Shown in pieces: positions 50,185 to 58,539 of a DNA stretch of 64,000 nucleotides. Positions within the stretch are counted from its first letter, which is position 1. Each line of letters begins with the position of its first letter. Both the position numbers and the translations under genes were made by a program. The stretch comes from Clostridiales bacterium (GTDB taxonomy: Bacteria; Bacillota; Clostridia; Oscillospirales; Oscillospiraceae): assembly GCA_029010715.1 (NCBI GenBank), contig JAQXKZ010000010.1, positions 78,226 to 142,225 of the forward strand. The letters run 5' to 3'. The notes beneath the pieces are model-generated. The model had not been told where the DNA came from. It saw only the letters and a program-made list of their open reading frames with translations, and ran no database searches.

Positions 50185-51192
50185 TCAGGCGAAACGCTGG
50201 TACACCCCAATAAATGATATGATCGCCATAGCCAGAGATATTCCTGTAAAGAGAACAAAAAGTTCTTTTTCGCTCCACTTTTTTCCTGTCCAGCCGCCCA
50301 TCTCGAGATGGTGGTGAAAAGGAGCCATTTTGAACACGCGCTTTCCGTGCGTAAGCTTGAAGTAGGTGACCTGAATGATATCGGACAGCGTCTCAATAAT
50401 GAAGACCAGTCCGAGCGATATCAGAACCAGCGGCATATCGTAAGCAAAAGCCAGCGCCGCTATCGCGCCGCCGAGAAAAAGCGAGCCCGTGTCGCCCATG
50501 AAGCACTTTGCCGGGTTGAAATTGTATACAAGAAAGCCCATCAGTCCGCCGAGCAGACCGGAGGCAAATATCCCCAGCTCAAGGAACTTTTCGCCCCAGG
50601 CCATGGAGATCGTGACAAAGAACAGGCATACCGGTATGGACGTCCCGGAAGCGAGACCGTCAACACCGTCGGTTATATTGACCGCGTTCACCGTACCGAC
50701 GATGACGAAAGCCGCGAACACGAAATAAAGCCACTCAGGCATGGCAATTATCCTATGGGAAAACGGTATATACAGATTCGGTCTGACATAGCCTATCTGG
50801 CGCATAAGCAGCACGAACACCAGAGCCGCCGCAAGCTGGAGCAGGAACTTCATTCTGGCCGTAAGCCCGAGGTTCTGCTTTTTCTTCAGCTTTTCCCAGT
50901 CGTCCAGAAAGCCTATCGCGCCGAATACGAGCGCGAACAGCAGCACAAAAATGTGTACGAACTGTCCGTGGAGCATACCGTCAAATCCAACCGTCAGGCA
51001 CACGAAGGTAACTGCCAGAATAAATATTACGCCGCCCATGGTAGGCGTACCGCTCTTGCTCTTGTGCCACTCTACCTGGCTCTTTATCTCCTGTCCGGCT
51101 TTCTGGGCACGCAGCCACGGAATATAGTATTTACCGAAGGCTGTCGCGAACAGGAACGCCAGCACGAAGGATGTGATCAGCTTTATCGTCAT
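50185..51192 (-). CDS. mraY: Phospho-N-acetylmuramoyl-pentapeptide transferase
   Basis: A 335-residue membrane enzyme with ten helices that transfers phospho-MurNAc-pentapeptide to undecaprenyl phosphate (lipid I). Key parts are HKSKSGTPTMGGVIF (family signature), IGFLDDWEKL (DD motif), NAVNITDGVDGLASG and FMGDTGSLFLGG, with MAPFHHHLEMGGW near the end. Catalytic Asp residues are all present. Gene order murE-mraY-ftsW is canonical. Confidence 0.97.
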   Translation of the reverse strand: MTIKLITSFVLAFLFATAFGKYYIPWLRAQKAGQEIKSQVEWHKSKSGTPTMGGVIFILAVTFVCLTVGFDGMLHGQFVHIFVLLFALVFGAIGFLDDWEKLKKKQNLGLTARMKFLLQLAAALVFVLLMRQIGYVRPNLYIPFSHRIIAMPEWLYFVFAAFVIVGTVNAVNITDGVDGLASGTSIPVCLFFVTISMAWGEKFLELGIFASGLLGGLMGFLVYNFNPAKCFMGDTGSLFLGGAIAALAFAYDMPLVLISLGLVFIIETLSDIIQVTYFKLTHGKRVFKMAPFHHHLEMGGWTGKKWSEKELFVLFTGISLAMAIISFIGVYQRFA

Positions 51193-51220
51193 TGCTACTC
51201 TCCAGTATTGTCAGGGCGGT

Positions 51221-52678
51221 TCACTTCCCTGTTTTTCTCTTTTCCAGAAACTGCGCCACTATCTCCCGTTCGTCCATGTGATGCTTCTCATGGCCGATTA
51301 TCTGGTAGTCCTCATGGCCTTTCCCGGCAAGCAATATTACATCACCCGGGCGTGCATTGTCAATAGCCCAGCCTATAGCCTCTGTCCTGTCACATATGAC
51401 CTTGCACGGAGTACGCCTGTTTTTGAGTCCCGCGGTGATCTCGTTGATTATCGCCATAGGCTCCTCGGTGCGCGGATTGTCGCTCGTAACGACAACAAGG
51501 TCCGCATTGTCCGCAGCTATCTCACCCATTATCGGACGCTTGCCCCGGTCCCTGTCGCCGCCGCAGCCAAACAGCGCGATAAGCCTGCCGCGGGTCACCG
51601 GGCGCAGGGTCCTGAGCACCTTTTCAAGAGCGTCCGGCTTGTGTGAATAGTCTATGATTATCGAGTAGTCCCCGTCGGTAGGTACCGGCTCCATGCGTCC
51701 CTTGACGCCTCCGGCGCTCGCCATCGCGTCGGCGCAGTCGGCAAGGCTCATGCCAAGGCTCAGTCCCGCGGCCATTACGCCCAGCGCGTTATACACCGAA
51801 AACATGCCGGGTATCGCGAGCTTTGTCAGCGCAAGCTCCCCGTCCTTCACAGCCGCGAACCTGACGCCGGAGGCCGACAGTCTCACGTCCTTGGCTGTAA
51901 GGTCTGCGTCGTTGCGGTCTACGCCGTATGTCATTATCGGGCACTTTGCGCCCACCTTCATGAAGGCGGCGCGCTCGTCGTCGATATTGACGCAGCCTGC
52001 GCGGCACTGTGAAAATATCTTTCTCTTGGCCGCGGCGTATTCGTCCATCGTTCCGTGGAGATCCAGGTGGTCCTGCGAGAGATTTGTATACACCGCGACG
52101 TCAAACTCAATGCCCGCCACGCGTTCGAGTGTCAGCGAGTGGGACGAGACCTCCATCACGACATGCGTACACCCGGCGTCCGCCATCCGGCGGAAGAGCT
52201 TCTGGAGCTCATAGCTCTCAGGGGTCGTGCGCTCGGAGTGCAGAAGCTCGTCGCCGATCATGTTGCCGTTGGTACCTATAAGTCCGACCTTGGCGTTGAA
52301 CTTTGTCTCCAGCATGTGCTTCATGATATATGTAGAACTGGTCTTGCCGCTTGTGCCGGTAAAACCGATTATCTTCATCTCAGACGCCGGATTGCCGAAA
52401 AACTCGCGGCTTGCTATCGCGAGACCGTAGCGGCAGTCGGCCACCTGTATATACGGCGTGCCGTCCCCGGGGATATCCTGACACAGCACGGCCGCCGCGC
52501 CATTCTCCATCGCCTTTGGGATAAAACGGTGTCCGTCGGACTCAAAGCCCTTTACAGCCACGAAGAGCTCGCCCGCCCGGGTCTGGCGCGAGTCGTAGCT
52601 CACGCCGCTTATCTCCGTCTCCATATCCGCATTGCTGCTGATGATGTCAAGATTCTTTACAAGCTCTCCAAGCTTCAT
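51221..52678 (-). CDS. murE: UDP-MurNAc-tripeptide ligase MurE
   Basis: A 485-residue ATP-dependent ligase that adds the third amino acid to the stem peptide. ATP loop GFTGTSGKTSSTYIMK, then NLSQDHLDLHGTMDEYAAAK with carbamylated-Lys region downstream, GRMEPV, and TSDNPRTEEPMAII. The DNPR motif is characteristic of the meso-diaminopimelate-adding type, so the peptidoglycan is probably of the mDAP kind. GGAGGG precedes ATG 52678. murF, murD and murC are not in this cluster. Confidence 0.96.
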   Translation of the reverse strand: MKLGELVKNLDIISSNADMETEISGVSYDSRQTRAGELFVAVKGFESDGHRFIPKAMENGAAAVLCQDIPGDGTPYIQVADCRYGLAIASREFFGNPASEMKIIGFTGTSGKTSSTYIMKHMLETKFNAKVGLIGTNGNMIGDELLHSERTTPESYELQKLFRRMADAGCTHVVMEVSSHSLTLERVAGIEFDVAVYTNLSQDHLDLHGTMDEYAAAKRKIFSQCRAGCVNIDDERAAFMKVGAKCPIMTYGVDRNDADLTAKDVRLSASGVRFAAVKDGELALTKLAIPGMFSVYNALGVMAAGLSLGMSLADCADAMASAGGVKGRMEPVPTDGDYSIIIDYSHKPDALEKVLRTLRPVTRGRLIALFGCGGDRDRGKRPIMGEIAADNADLVVVTSDNPRTEEPMAIINEITAGLKNRRTPCKVICDRTEAIGWAIDNARPGDVILLAGKGHEDYQIIGHEKHHMDEREIVAQFLEKRKTGK

Positions 52679-52706
52679 TATCCGTCCCTCCTGAGTTTCT
52701 GTAAAT

Positions 52707-55031
52707 CTAGTATCTTCCCAGTATTGAGTCGTCCTGATCTATGAGCGACACTTCGATTATACACCCGTGGTCAACCCCGGTGCCCGCCGGCAGGCTCTGA
52801 CCGCTGACGGTCTGCGCGGCGCTGTCGGTCACGTTGCTGCGCGTGGATATGTATATGCCGTAGTATGACAGCGTATCCCTCGCCTGATTATAGGTCATCC
52901 CGGTCAGATCCGGTACGGTTTCCGTGTCCTGTGAAATTTCCGCGTCGAGATAGAGTATTACCTGACTGCCCGCCGCAATCGACGATCCGGCGGCCGGCAG
53001 CTGCTGCGTCACCGTGATTCCGCCGCCTATCGTGCGGTATCGCAGCCCCGCATCCCCGAGCATCTCTGCCGCCTCCCCGAGACTCTTCCCGACGGTCATC
53101 GGCATGACTGCTTCGCCGTTCTCCTCGCCGCTCTCGGCTTTCACGCCCATGTATGGCAGTATATCGGCCATCATCCTCCCGACGACCGGAGCGGCCATCT
53201 GACCGCCGCTTATGTATATCCCCGACTTGTTCGACGGAGTATCAAGAAACACCAGCAGCGCTATCCGTGGCTCATCCGCCGGGGCAAAGCCTATGAATGA
53301 TACTATGTATTCCTTCTGACCGGTCTGCGCTTCAAGACTGACCTTCTCGCTTGTACCGGTCTTGCCGCCTATCCTGTAGCCGGCGACCGCGGCGTTTCGT
53401 CCTGTTCCCTCCTTTGAGTCTCCGACGACCTGTTCGAGTATGCCGCGCAGCTTTTCGCTCGTGCTCGCGCTTATCGCCTGCCGTACAACATGCGGTTCGC
53501 GCTCGTAGGCCACGCTCCCGTCCGGATTGAGCATGCGCTGCACGACATAGGGCTCCATAAGGTATCCGCCGTTTACGCAGGCGCTGACCGCGCACACGAG
53601 CTGCAGCGGCGTTATCGTGAAGGTCTGCCCGAACGAAGCCGCCGCAAGCTGCGACAGATTTTTCTCCGAGCAGAAGGTATTCTTACTCCACCAGATGCTC
53701 CCGCTCTCGCCCGAGAGATCTATCCCCGTCGTCGCGGTCAGATTCTCATCCGGGTCCGCGGACTGCTTAAGGAAGCCAAAGGCCTCGCAGTAGTCGTAGA
53801 AGCGCTCTGCGCCGACCCTCTGGCCTATATTTACAAATGCCACGTTGCACGAATGCTGCGCCGCCTGTGTCAGGGTCTGCGACCCGTGCCCCGTGGTCTT
53901 CCAGCAGCGTATCGGGTTCGTCCGTCCGAGGACGCTTACATTTCCGCCGCAGTAAAACATATCGTCCAGACTCACCGCGCCCTCTTCGAGCGCCATGGCC
54001 AGAGTTATTATTTTGAAGGTCGAGCCCGGCTCATAGGTATCGGACAGGGCCTTGTTCCGCCATTGCTTCGCCTGCGCCTCGGCCAGAAGCTGTGCCGCCT
54101 CTTCTCTGGACCCGGCCTCGGCTATGCGTTCCCTGTCCCTGTCGCTGACGGACAGAAAATTGTTCAGATCGTAGTTGCCCAGCGAGGCCATGGCCAGAAC
54201 CTTGCCCGTGTTCACATCCATGGCTATTGCTCCGGCGCCGTTTTGAATATCGTAATCCTCCACAGCCTGACGCAGGTGCTTTTCCACATAGTACTGTATC
54301 GTGGAGTCCAGCGTCGTGACTATATCGAATCCGTCCTCACCCGGGCAGTATTCCTCGAACTGTGTGAACAGCATCTCGGTGCCGTAGGCGTTTGTGGCTC
54401 TCACCGTTCTCCCGGCCGTGCCTGAGAGCGCCGAATCATATCTGGCCTCTATCCCCTCAAGCCCGTAGTTGTCCGTTCCGACAAAGCCGATCACATGACA
54501 GGCCAGTGTTGAGTTTGGATAATAGCGTTTCGTGTCTGTCTCCAGCCGGACGCCTCTGAGGCCGTTCTCGCTCTTGAAGCGGCGCACCTCGTCGGCCTTT
54601 TCCCGCTCTATCTTCCTCGCCACAGTCACGTACCAGCTTCCGGTCCTGCCGGACTTTTCATACACCTCGTCATATTCGAGCCCCAGTATTTCAGACAGAC
54701 CCCGGGCTATGAGCTCCCGGTCCTCGCCGTATGACTCTATCTCTGCGGGACTGAGGTACACGTTGTCCACCGAAGCGCTGACCGCCAGGACGTTCATGTT
54801 CGTGTCGTATATCACGCCGCGCTCCGCCGAACTGGGCGTTGAGCGCAGCTGCTGCTCTATTGCCAGCCGCTCATAAAATTGATGGTCCTTTATCTGCAGC
54901 TTGTAGAGTCTGGCCAGCAGTACCGCAAACGACGCGATCCCGAAAACGGACGCGAGCACGATCGCCCGGCGCAGCATCTGCCGCCCCGGTCCCGTTCTGA
55001 CTGGCGCCCCGGATTTTTCTTTACTCATCAT
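52707..55031 (-). CDS. Class B penicillin-binding protein with PASTA domains (SpoVD/FtsI type)
   Basis: A 774-residue transpeptidase with an N-terminal membrane helix (about 20-43), a dimerisation domain (RGVIYDTNMNVLA), and the transpeptidase domain: STFK with S337, SCN motif in QHSCNVAF, and KTGTSEK. Two PASTA repeats end the protein (about 640-765: MPMTVGKSLGEAAEML and VPDLTGMTYNQARDTL). The PASTA pair and neighbouring SEDS protein are typical of SpoVD, which builds spore cortex, though in clostridia the same gene can serve division. GGGAG precedes ATG 55031. Confidence 0.95.
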   Translation of the reverse strand: MMSKEKSGAPVRTGPGRQMLRRAIVLASVFGIASFAVLLARLYKLQIKDHQFYERLAIEQQLRSTPSSAERGVIYDTNMNVLAVSASVDNVYLSPAEIESYGEDRELIARGLSEILGLEYDEVYEKSGRTGSWYVTVARKIEREKADEVRRFKSENGLRGVRLETDTKRYYPNSTLACHVIGFVGTDNYGLEGIEARYDSALSGTAGRTVRATNAYGTEMLFTQFEEYCPGEDGFDIVTTLDSTIQYYVEKHLRQAVEDYDIQNGAGAIAMDVNTGKVLAMASLGNYDLNNFLSVSDRDRERIAEAGSREEAAQLLAEAQAKQWRNKALSDTYEPGSTFKIITLAMALEEGAVSLDDMFYCGGNVSVLGRTNPIRCWKTTGHGSQTLTQAAQHSCNVAFVNIGQRVGAERFYDYCEAFGFLKQSADPDENLTATTGIDLSGESGSIWWSKNTFCSEKNLSQLAAASFGQTFTITPLQLVCAVSACVNGGYLMEPYVVQRMLNPDGSVAYEREPHVVRQAISASTSEKLRGILEQVVGDSKEGTGRNAAVAGYRIGGKTGTSEKVSLEAQTGQKEYIVSFIGFAPADEPRIALLVFLDTPSNKSGIYISGGQMAAPVVGRMMADILPYMGVKAESGEENGEAVMPMTVGKSLGEAAEMLGDAGLRYRTIGGGITVTQQLPAAGSSIAAGSQVILYLDAEISQDTETVPDLTGMTYNQARDTLSYYGIYISTRSNVTDSAAQTVSGQSLPAGTGVDHGCIIEVSLIDQDDSILGRY

Positions 55032-55092
55032 ACACTCCCGCTCAATGATACGCTTATTTCAGTTGCTATATCATATTCAGCGGCATGTATCC

Positions 55093-55374
55093 TTATCCCG
55101 GCAGCTCTGTATAAATTATCTGTTCCGGCCCCGGCGGCTGCATACCGAGCACCTGTCTGGCATAGGCGTCCAGCTCCTCCAGACTCATGCTGCTCTCATA
55201 TCTGGCCGTAAGCACGCGGCCTTCATTCTCAGCCTTCTCTATCGCATCCTCCAGCGCCGCGATACGTTCCTCCGTCTGCGCCAGACGCACGCGCCAGAAC
55301 AGGCACAGCACCAGCAGAAGCAGCGAAAACACGATGCATACAGCCTTAAACAAAAGCTGACTGAGCCCTCTCAT
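55093..55374 (-). CDS. ftsL: FtsL-like cell division protein
   Basis: A 93-residue single-pass protein: membrane helix VCIVFSLLLLVLCLFW (about 11-26) and an extracellular coiled coil AQTEERIAALEDAIEKAENEG, then YESSMSLEELDAYARQVLGMQPPGPEQIIY, typical of FtsL/DivIC proteins. It lies between rsmH and the class B PBP, the standard ftsL site. ATG 55374 was chosen since longer readings run antisense-like into rsmH; the ribosome binding site is weak (AAAAAAGAT). Sequence identity of FtsL is always low, so position is the main support. Confidence 0.88.
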   Translation of the reverse strand: MRGLSQLLFKAVCIVFSLLLLVLCLFWRVRLAQTEERIAALEDAIEKAENEGRVLTARYESSMSLEELDAYARQVLGMQPPGPEQIIYTELPG

Positions 55375-55381
55375 ATCTTTT

Positions 55382-56335
55382 TTATACGCGCTCGGCGACG
55401 CGCAGCTTTGCGCTGCGTGAGCGCGGATTGGCTTCAAGCTCTTCCGCTCCCGGCAGGATCGGCTTTCTTGTGACGCTCCTGAACGTCCGGACAAAGCCGC
55501 AGGTGCATACAGGCGCCTCTCTCGGGCACGTACAGCCGTTCTCACGCGCCGCAATGCCCGACTTGACTATCCGGTCCTCAAGGGAGTGAAAGCTTATCAC
55601 GCACAGCCTGCCCCCTCTGTTGAGCTTGTCCGGCGCCGTCTCCATCATTCTTGCTATAGCGCCCAGTTCATCGTTGACGGCAATGCGTATTGCCTGGAAC
55701 GTGCGCTTTGCGGGATGCTGCTTTTCCCTGAGTGCCGCCGCCGGCATCGCGCTCCTTATTATATCCACCAGCTCCAGCGTCGACTCTATGGGCTTTTTGC
55801 TTCGCCGCGCCAGTATCGCGCCGGTAATGCGCCGGGCATAGCGCTCCTCGCCGTAGTCCCAGAGTATGCGGTTGAGCCTGTTCTCATCCCATGTGTTTAC
55901 CACGTCATACGCGCACAGTCTCTCGCCCGTATCCATACGCATGTCGAGCGGCGCGTCGGCCATATACGAGAAGCCGCGCTCCGCCTCGTCGAGCTGCGGC
56001 GATGAAACGCCGAGATCGAAAAGCATACCGTCCGCGCCCTCTATCCCCAGTGAATCCAGGATAGCCGCGGCATCCGAAAAATTACCGTGCACAAGCGTGA
56101 CTTTTTCCCCAAAGGGCGCAAGACGCCTTCCGGCTCTCTCTATGGCGCTCTCGTCCCTGTCGATGCAGACGAGACGCCCTGTTGTGAGCCGGGAGGCGAT
56201 CTGACAGGAATGTCCGCCCAGACCGAGGGTACCGTCGAGATACACCCCGTCGGGCTTTATATTCAGATTTTCAATGCATTCGTTGAGAAGCACAGAGAAA
56301 TGCTTCGGTTCCTGTAGCGTGGATTCCTGTGTCAA
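55382..56335 (-). CDS. rsmH: 16S rRNA (cytosine-N4)-methyltransferase
   Basis: A 317-residue enzyme (MraW) that methylates C1402 of 16S rRNA. It shows HFSVLLNECIENLNI, motif I YLDGTLGLGGHS, MLFDLGVSSPQLDEAERGFSYM, GERYARRITGAIL, and FQAIRIAVNDELGA with FHSLEDRIVK near the end. The start overlaps the mraZ stop by 4 bases (ATGA type). It is the second gene of the dcw block. Confidence 0.97.
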   Translation of the reverse strand: MTQESTLQEPKHFSVLLNECIENLNIKPDGVYLDGTLGLGGHSCQIASRLTTGRLVCIDRDESAIERAGRRLAPFGEKVTLVHGNFSDAAAILDSLGIEGADGMLFDLGVSSPQLDEAERGFSYMADAPLDMRMDTGERLCAYDVVNTWDENRLNRILWDYGEERYARRITGAILARRSKKPIESTLELVDIIRSAMPAAALREKQHPAKRTFQAIRIAVNDELGAIARMMETAPDKLNRGGRLCVISFHSLEDRIVKSGIAARENGCTCPREAPVCTCGFVRTFRSVTRKPILPGAEELEANPRSRSAKLRVAERV

Positions 56336-56748
56336 AATTCAAGTTCCTCCATCACCGCGGCGATATTTTCCGGCGTGGTTTCCTGCTCAAATACGCTCTG
56401 CCATGCGTCGCTGTCCCAGAGCTCAGCGTGGTTGTTGCATCCGACCACGGTGACATTCTTGGTAAAGCCCGCATAGTCGCGCAGGCTCTGCGGTATGAGA
56501 ACACGGCCCTGACTGTCGAGCTCACAGCGCGCCGCGCGGGCAAAGAGAGGCCGCATCCTGCGCTGCTTCACATAGGGCATTGAGTTGACCTTTTCAGACA
56601 GCGCGTCCCAGCTCTCGCTGCTGTATGCACATAAACAGCGGTCCATGGAAATTGTAATGAAAAACACCGCGCCGAGCTCCTCACGAAGCTTGGCGGGCAT
56701 AAACAGCCTTCCCTTGCTGTCAAGAGAATGCTGGTACTCGCCTGTCAT
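56332..56748 (-). CDS. mraZ: Transcriptional regulator MraZ
   Basis: A 138-residue DNA-binding protein with two SpoVT/AbrB-like halves. The first has GEYQHSLDSKGRLFMPAKLREELG, the second CELDSQGRVLIPQSLRDYAG, the characteristic DxKGR/DxQGR pair. MraZ represses its own promoter and the dcw cluster in other bacteria. ATG 56748 has GGGAGG about 9 bases upstream. It is the first gene of the dcw operon, and three repeats that look like MraZ boxes lie just upstream. Confidence 0.96.
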   Translation of the reverse strand: MTGEYQHSLDSKGRLFMPAKLREELGAVFFITISMDRCLCAYSSESWDALSEKVNSMPYVKQRRMRPLFARAARCELDSQGRVLIPQSLRDYAGFTKNVTVVGCNNHAELWDSDAWQSVFEQETTPENIAAVMEELEF

Positions 56749-56779
56749 TTGAATCTGCCTCCCCGCACATGGTTTTTTA

Positions 56780-56804
56780 CACCATTTTACCCCACTTTTA
56801 ACCA
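56780..56804 (-). promoter_or_regulatory. MraZ box repeats
   Basis: On the minus strand TGGTT, TGGGG and TGGTG occur at exact 10-base period (56804-56800, 56794-56790, 56784-56780), each followed by AAA-rich spacers. This matches the TGGGN, 10-base direct repeats bound by MraZ. Confidence 0.85.
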
Positions 56805-56815
56805 CTTCGTTTACT

Positions 56816-56844
56816 ATTATAGGGGGCCGCAAGCAAAAAAGCAA
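56816..56844 (-). promoter_or_regulatory. Promoter of the mraZ (dcw) operon
   Basis: On the minus strand TTGCTT (56844-56839) and TATAAT (56821-56816) are 17 bases apart. The MraZ boxes begin 11 bases downstream of the -10, so MraZ would block early transcription. Confidence 0.82.
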
Positions 56845-56891
56845 GTGAAAATTTTTGTTAAATTATGACATTTTGCCGCATTTCCGGACAG

Positions 56892-56930
56892 AAAAAATGA
56901 CCACCCAAAGTCTTGTGTCTTGGGTGGTCA
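56892..56930 (-). terminator. Terminator after the coiled-coil gene
   Basis: TGACCACCCAA (56898-56908) / TTGGGTGGTCA (56920-56930), 11 perfect pairs, 11-nt loop; the minus-strand transcript continues T6. Confidence 0.88.
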
Positions 56931-56958
56931 ATTACTTATGTATCTTGTGTTTGTGACC

Positions 56959-57504
56959 TCAGTTTAAGTCATCCTCCCGCTGTACGGTCCTGATGTTCGG
57001 GCTTCGCTGAGGCTGCTCCTGCTGCGCGGTCTGCTGTGGATTTCCACCGCCGAGTGACCTGAAGGAGTTGTGCGCGGTCTGTATGGTCAACAGCGCGGCG
57101 TTCATGCTCTCCTCGGTCTGGCGCATGATGTTGTCCACATACTCGCTGGCGACGCGGCGAAGCTCACGTGACTTTGTCTCCGCAGACGATATCATCTCTG
57201 CGCTCTTGGCGCGCGCTACGCGGATGACCTCCTGTTCCTCTATCATCGTGCGAGCCTGCTCCTCCGCGTTCTTACGCAGCGCCTCCGCCTCACGCTTTGC
57301 GTTGCCTATGAACTCGTCCCTCGCGGAGACAAGACGCTGGGCCTCGGCTATGGACGCCGGGAGACTGGCCTTTATCTCGCTTATGATCTCGATGGCCTTT
57401 TCGCGTTCAATAATGCACTTGTCGTTGCCGAGCGGGACACCCCACGCCTCATTGACCATACCGTAAAGGATATCCAGCAGTTCTATGACATCGTTGTTGG
57501 CCAT
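56959..57504 (-). CDS. DivIVA-like coiled-coil protein
   Basis: A 181-residue protein, mostly one long coiled coil from about residue 30 to 150 (IEREKAIEIISEIKASLPAS; GNAKREAEALRKNAEEQART; SAETKSRELRRVASEYVDNIM), with a Gln/Pro-rich tail (NPQQTAQQEQPQRSP). No membrane segment. Similar proteins beside coaD and rsmD in clostridia are variously called ATPase or DivIVA-like because of the coiled coil; the function is not known. It is 7 bases downstream of coaD and ends at a terminator. Confidence 0.6.
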   Translation of the reverse strand: MANNDVIELLDILYGMVNEAWGVPLGNDKCIIEREKAIEIISEIKASLPASIAEAQRLVSARDEFIGNAKREAEALRKNAEEQARTMIEEQEVIRVARAKSAEMISSAETKSRELRRVASEYVDNIMRQTEESMNAALLTIQTAHNSFRSLGGGNPQQTAQQEQPQRSPNIRTVQREDDLN

Positions 57505-57511
57505 CGGACAA

Positions 57512-58000
57512 CTACCTCCATTGCTTGGCTTTTTCTTCTATAAACGGGATCAGCTCATCCGGCACAAGCCCTTTAAGGTTTGCCCCGTAATGTGCGAGTT
57601 CGCGAACCACCGACGAGCTGAGGAAGGTGTACTTCTCGCTGGCAGGCAGAAACATCGTGTCGATGTCGGGGTTGAGACGTTTGTTGATGAGATTCATCTG
57701 AAACTCATATTCAAAATCCGAAGCCGCGCGCAGCCCCTTGACAATCACCGGTTTATCATACCGCTTGGCGTACTCCACCAACAGTCCGGAAAAGGTGTCG
57801 ACCGTAACGTTCGGGATATCTGCAACCGCCTTGCATGCCATGTCGAGCTTTTCCTCTATGGTAAACATAGGAGAGATTTTCGTTGAATTGAACATAATGC
57901 AGACTACGACGTTGTCAAAAATACTTGCCGCCCTGCGTATGATACTCAGATGCCCAACGGTGATCGGATCAAAGCTGCCCGGACAGATTGCAGTACTCAT
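57512..58000 (-). CDS. coaD: Phosphopantetheine adenylyltransferase
   Basis: A 162-residue enzyme of coenzyme A synthesis that joins ATP and phosphopantetheine. CPGSFDPITVGHLSII holds the T/HxGH nucleotidyl-transfer motif; KGLRAASDFEYEFQMNLINKRLNPDIDTMFL and the C-terminal SSSVVRELAHYGANLKGLVP (ISSS-type) match the family. Its ATG overlaps the rsmD stop by one base (TGATG), so they are coupled. The rsmD-coaD pair is conserved in Firmicutes. Confidence 0.97.
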   Translation of the reverse strand: MSTAICPGSFDPITVGHLSIIRRAASIFDNVVVCIMFNSTKISPMFTIEEKLDMACKAVADIPNVTVDTFSGLLVEYAKRYDKPVIVKGLRAASDFEYEFQMNLINKRLNPDIDTMFLPASEKYTFLSSSVVRELAHYGANLKGLVPDELIPFIEEKAKQWR

Positions 58001-58539
58001 CAGACCGTCTCCTTGACGTATACGGTGAGTTTTACTCTCCCGTAATTATAATCCCTGCGTTTAAGATATGGAGCCTTCATATCGGGCATATATCTTTCAC
58101 GCCTTGATTCGCACAATATTATACCACCATCCGACAATATGTCAACCGAATTGATAGTTTCCAGTACAGGTTCGTAAAGATTTGCGTCGTAAGGAGGGTC
58201 GACAAATATCAGATCGAACCTTCCGCAGCTTCTGAGGTAGCTCAGAGCGTCCTGCTGGAGCACGGGCGCGGAGAAACCGCAGGCCTTCAGATTATCCTTC
58301 ACGATCCTGACCGCCTCGCGGCTGTCGTCTATGAAAACCGCCTCCGCCGCGCCGCGGCTGAGGCATTCAATGCCGAGCTGGCCCGTGCCCGCGAAGAGGT
58401 CAAGCACACGCCTTCCCTCTATGTCAAACTGGATTATATTGAACACCGACTCCTTGACGTTGTCCGTCGTAGGCCGTATGTCGGAGTTTTCCGGCGTTTT
58501 CAGCCGTCTGCCTCTGGCAGTGCCTGTGATGACTCTCAC
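58000..58539 (-). CDS. rsmD: 16S rRNA (guanine-N2)-methyltransferase RsmD
   Basis: A 179-residue enzyme that methylates G966 of 16S rRNA. Landmarks: MRVITGTARGRRLKTP, RPTTDNVKESVFNII, motif I VLDLFAGTGQLGIECLSRGA, and FVDPPYDANLY (DPPY catalytic motif). The start is GTG 58539, overlapping the uvrC stop by 4 bases. It is the second gene of a uvrC-rsmD-coaD-coiled coil run, all coupled. Confidence 0.96.
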   Translation of the reverse strand: MRVITGTARGRRLKTPENSDIRPTTDNVKESVFNIIQFDIEGRRVLDLFAGTGQLGIECLSRGAAEAVFIDDSREAVRIVKDNLKACGFSAPVLQQDALSYLRSCGRFDLIFVDPPYDANLYEPVLETINSVDILSDGGIILCESRRERYMPDMKAPYLKRRDYNYGRVKLTVYVKETV

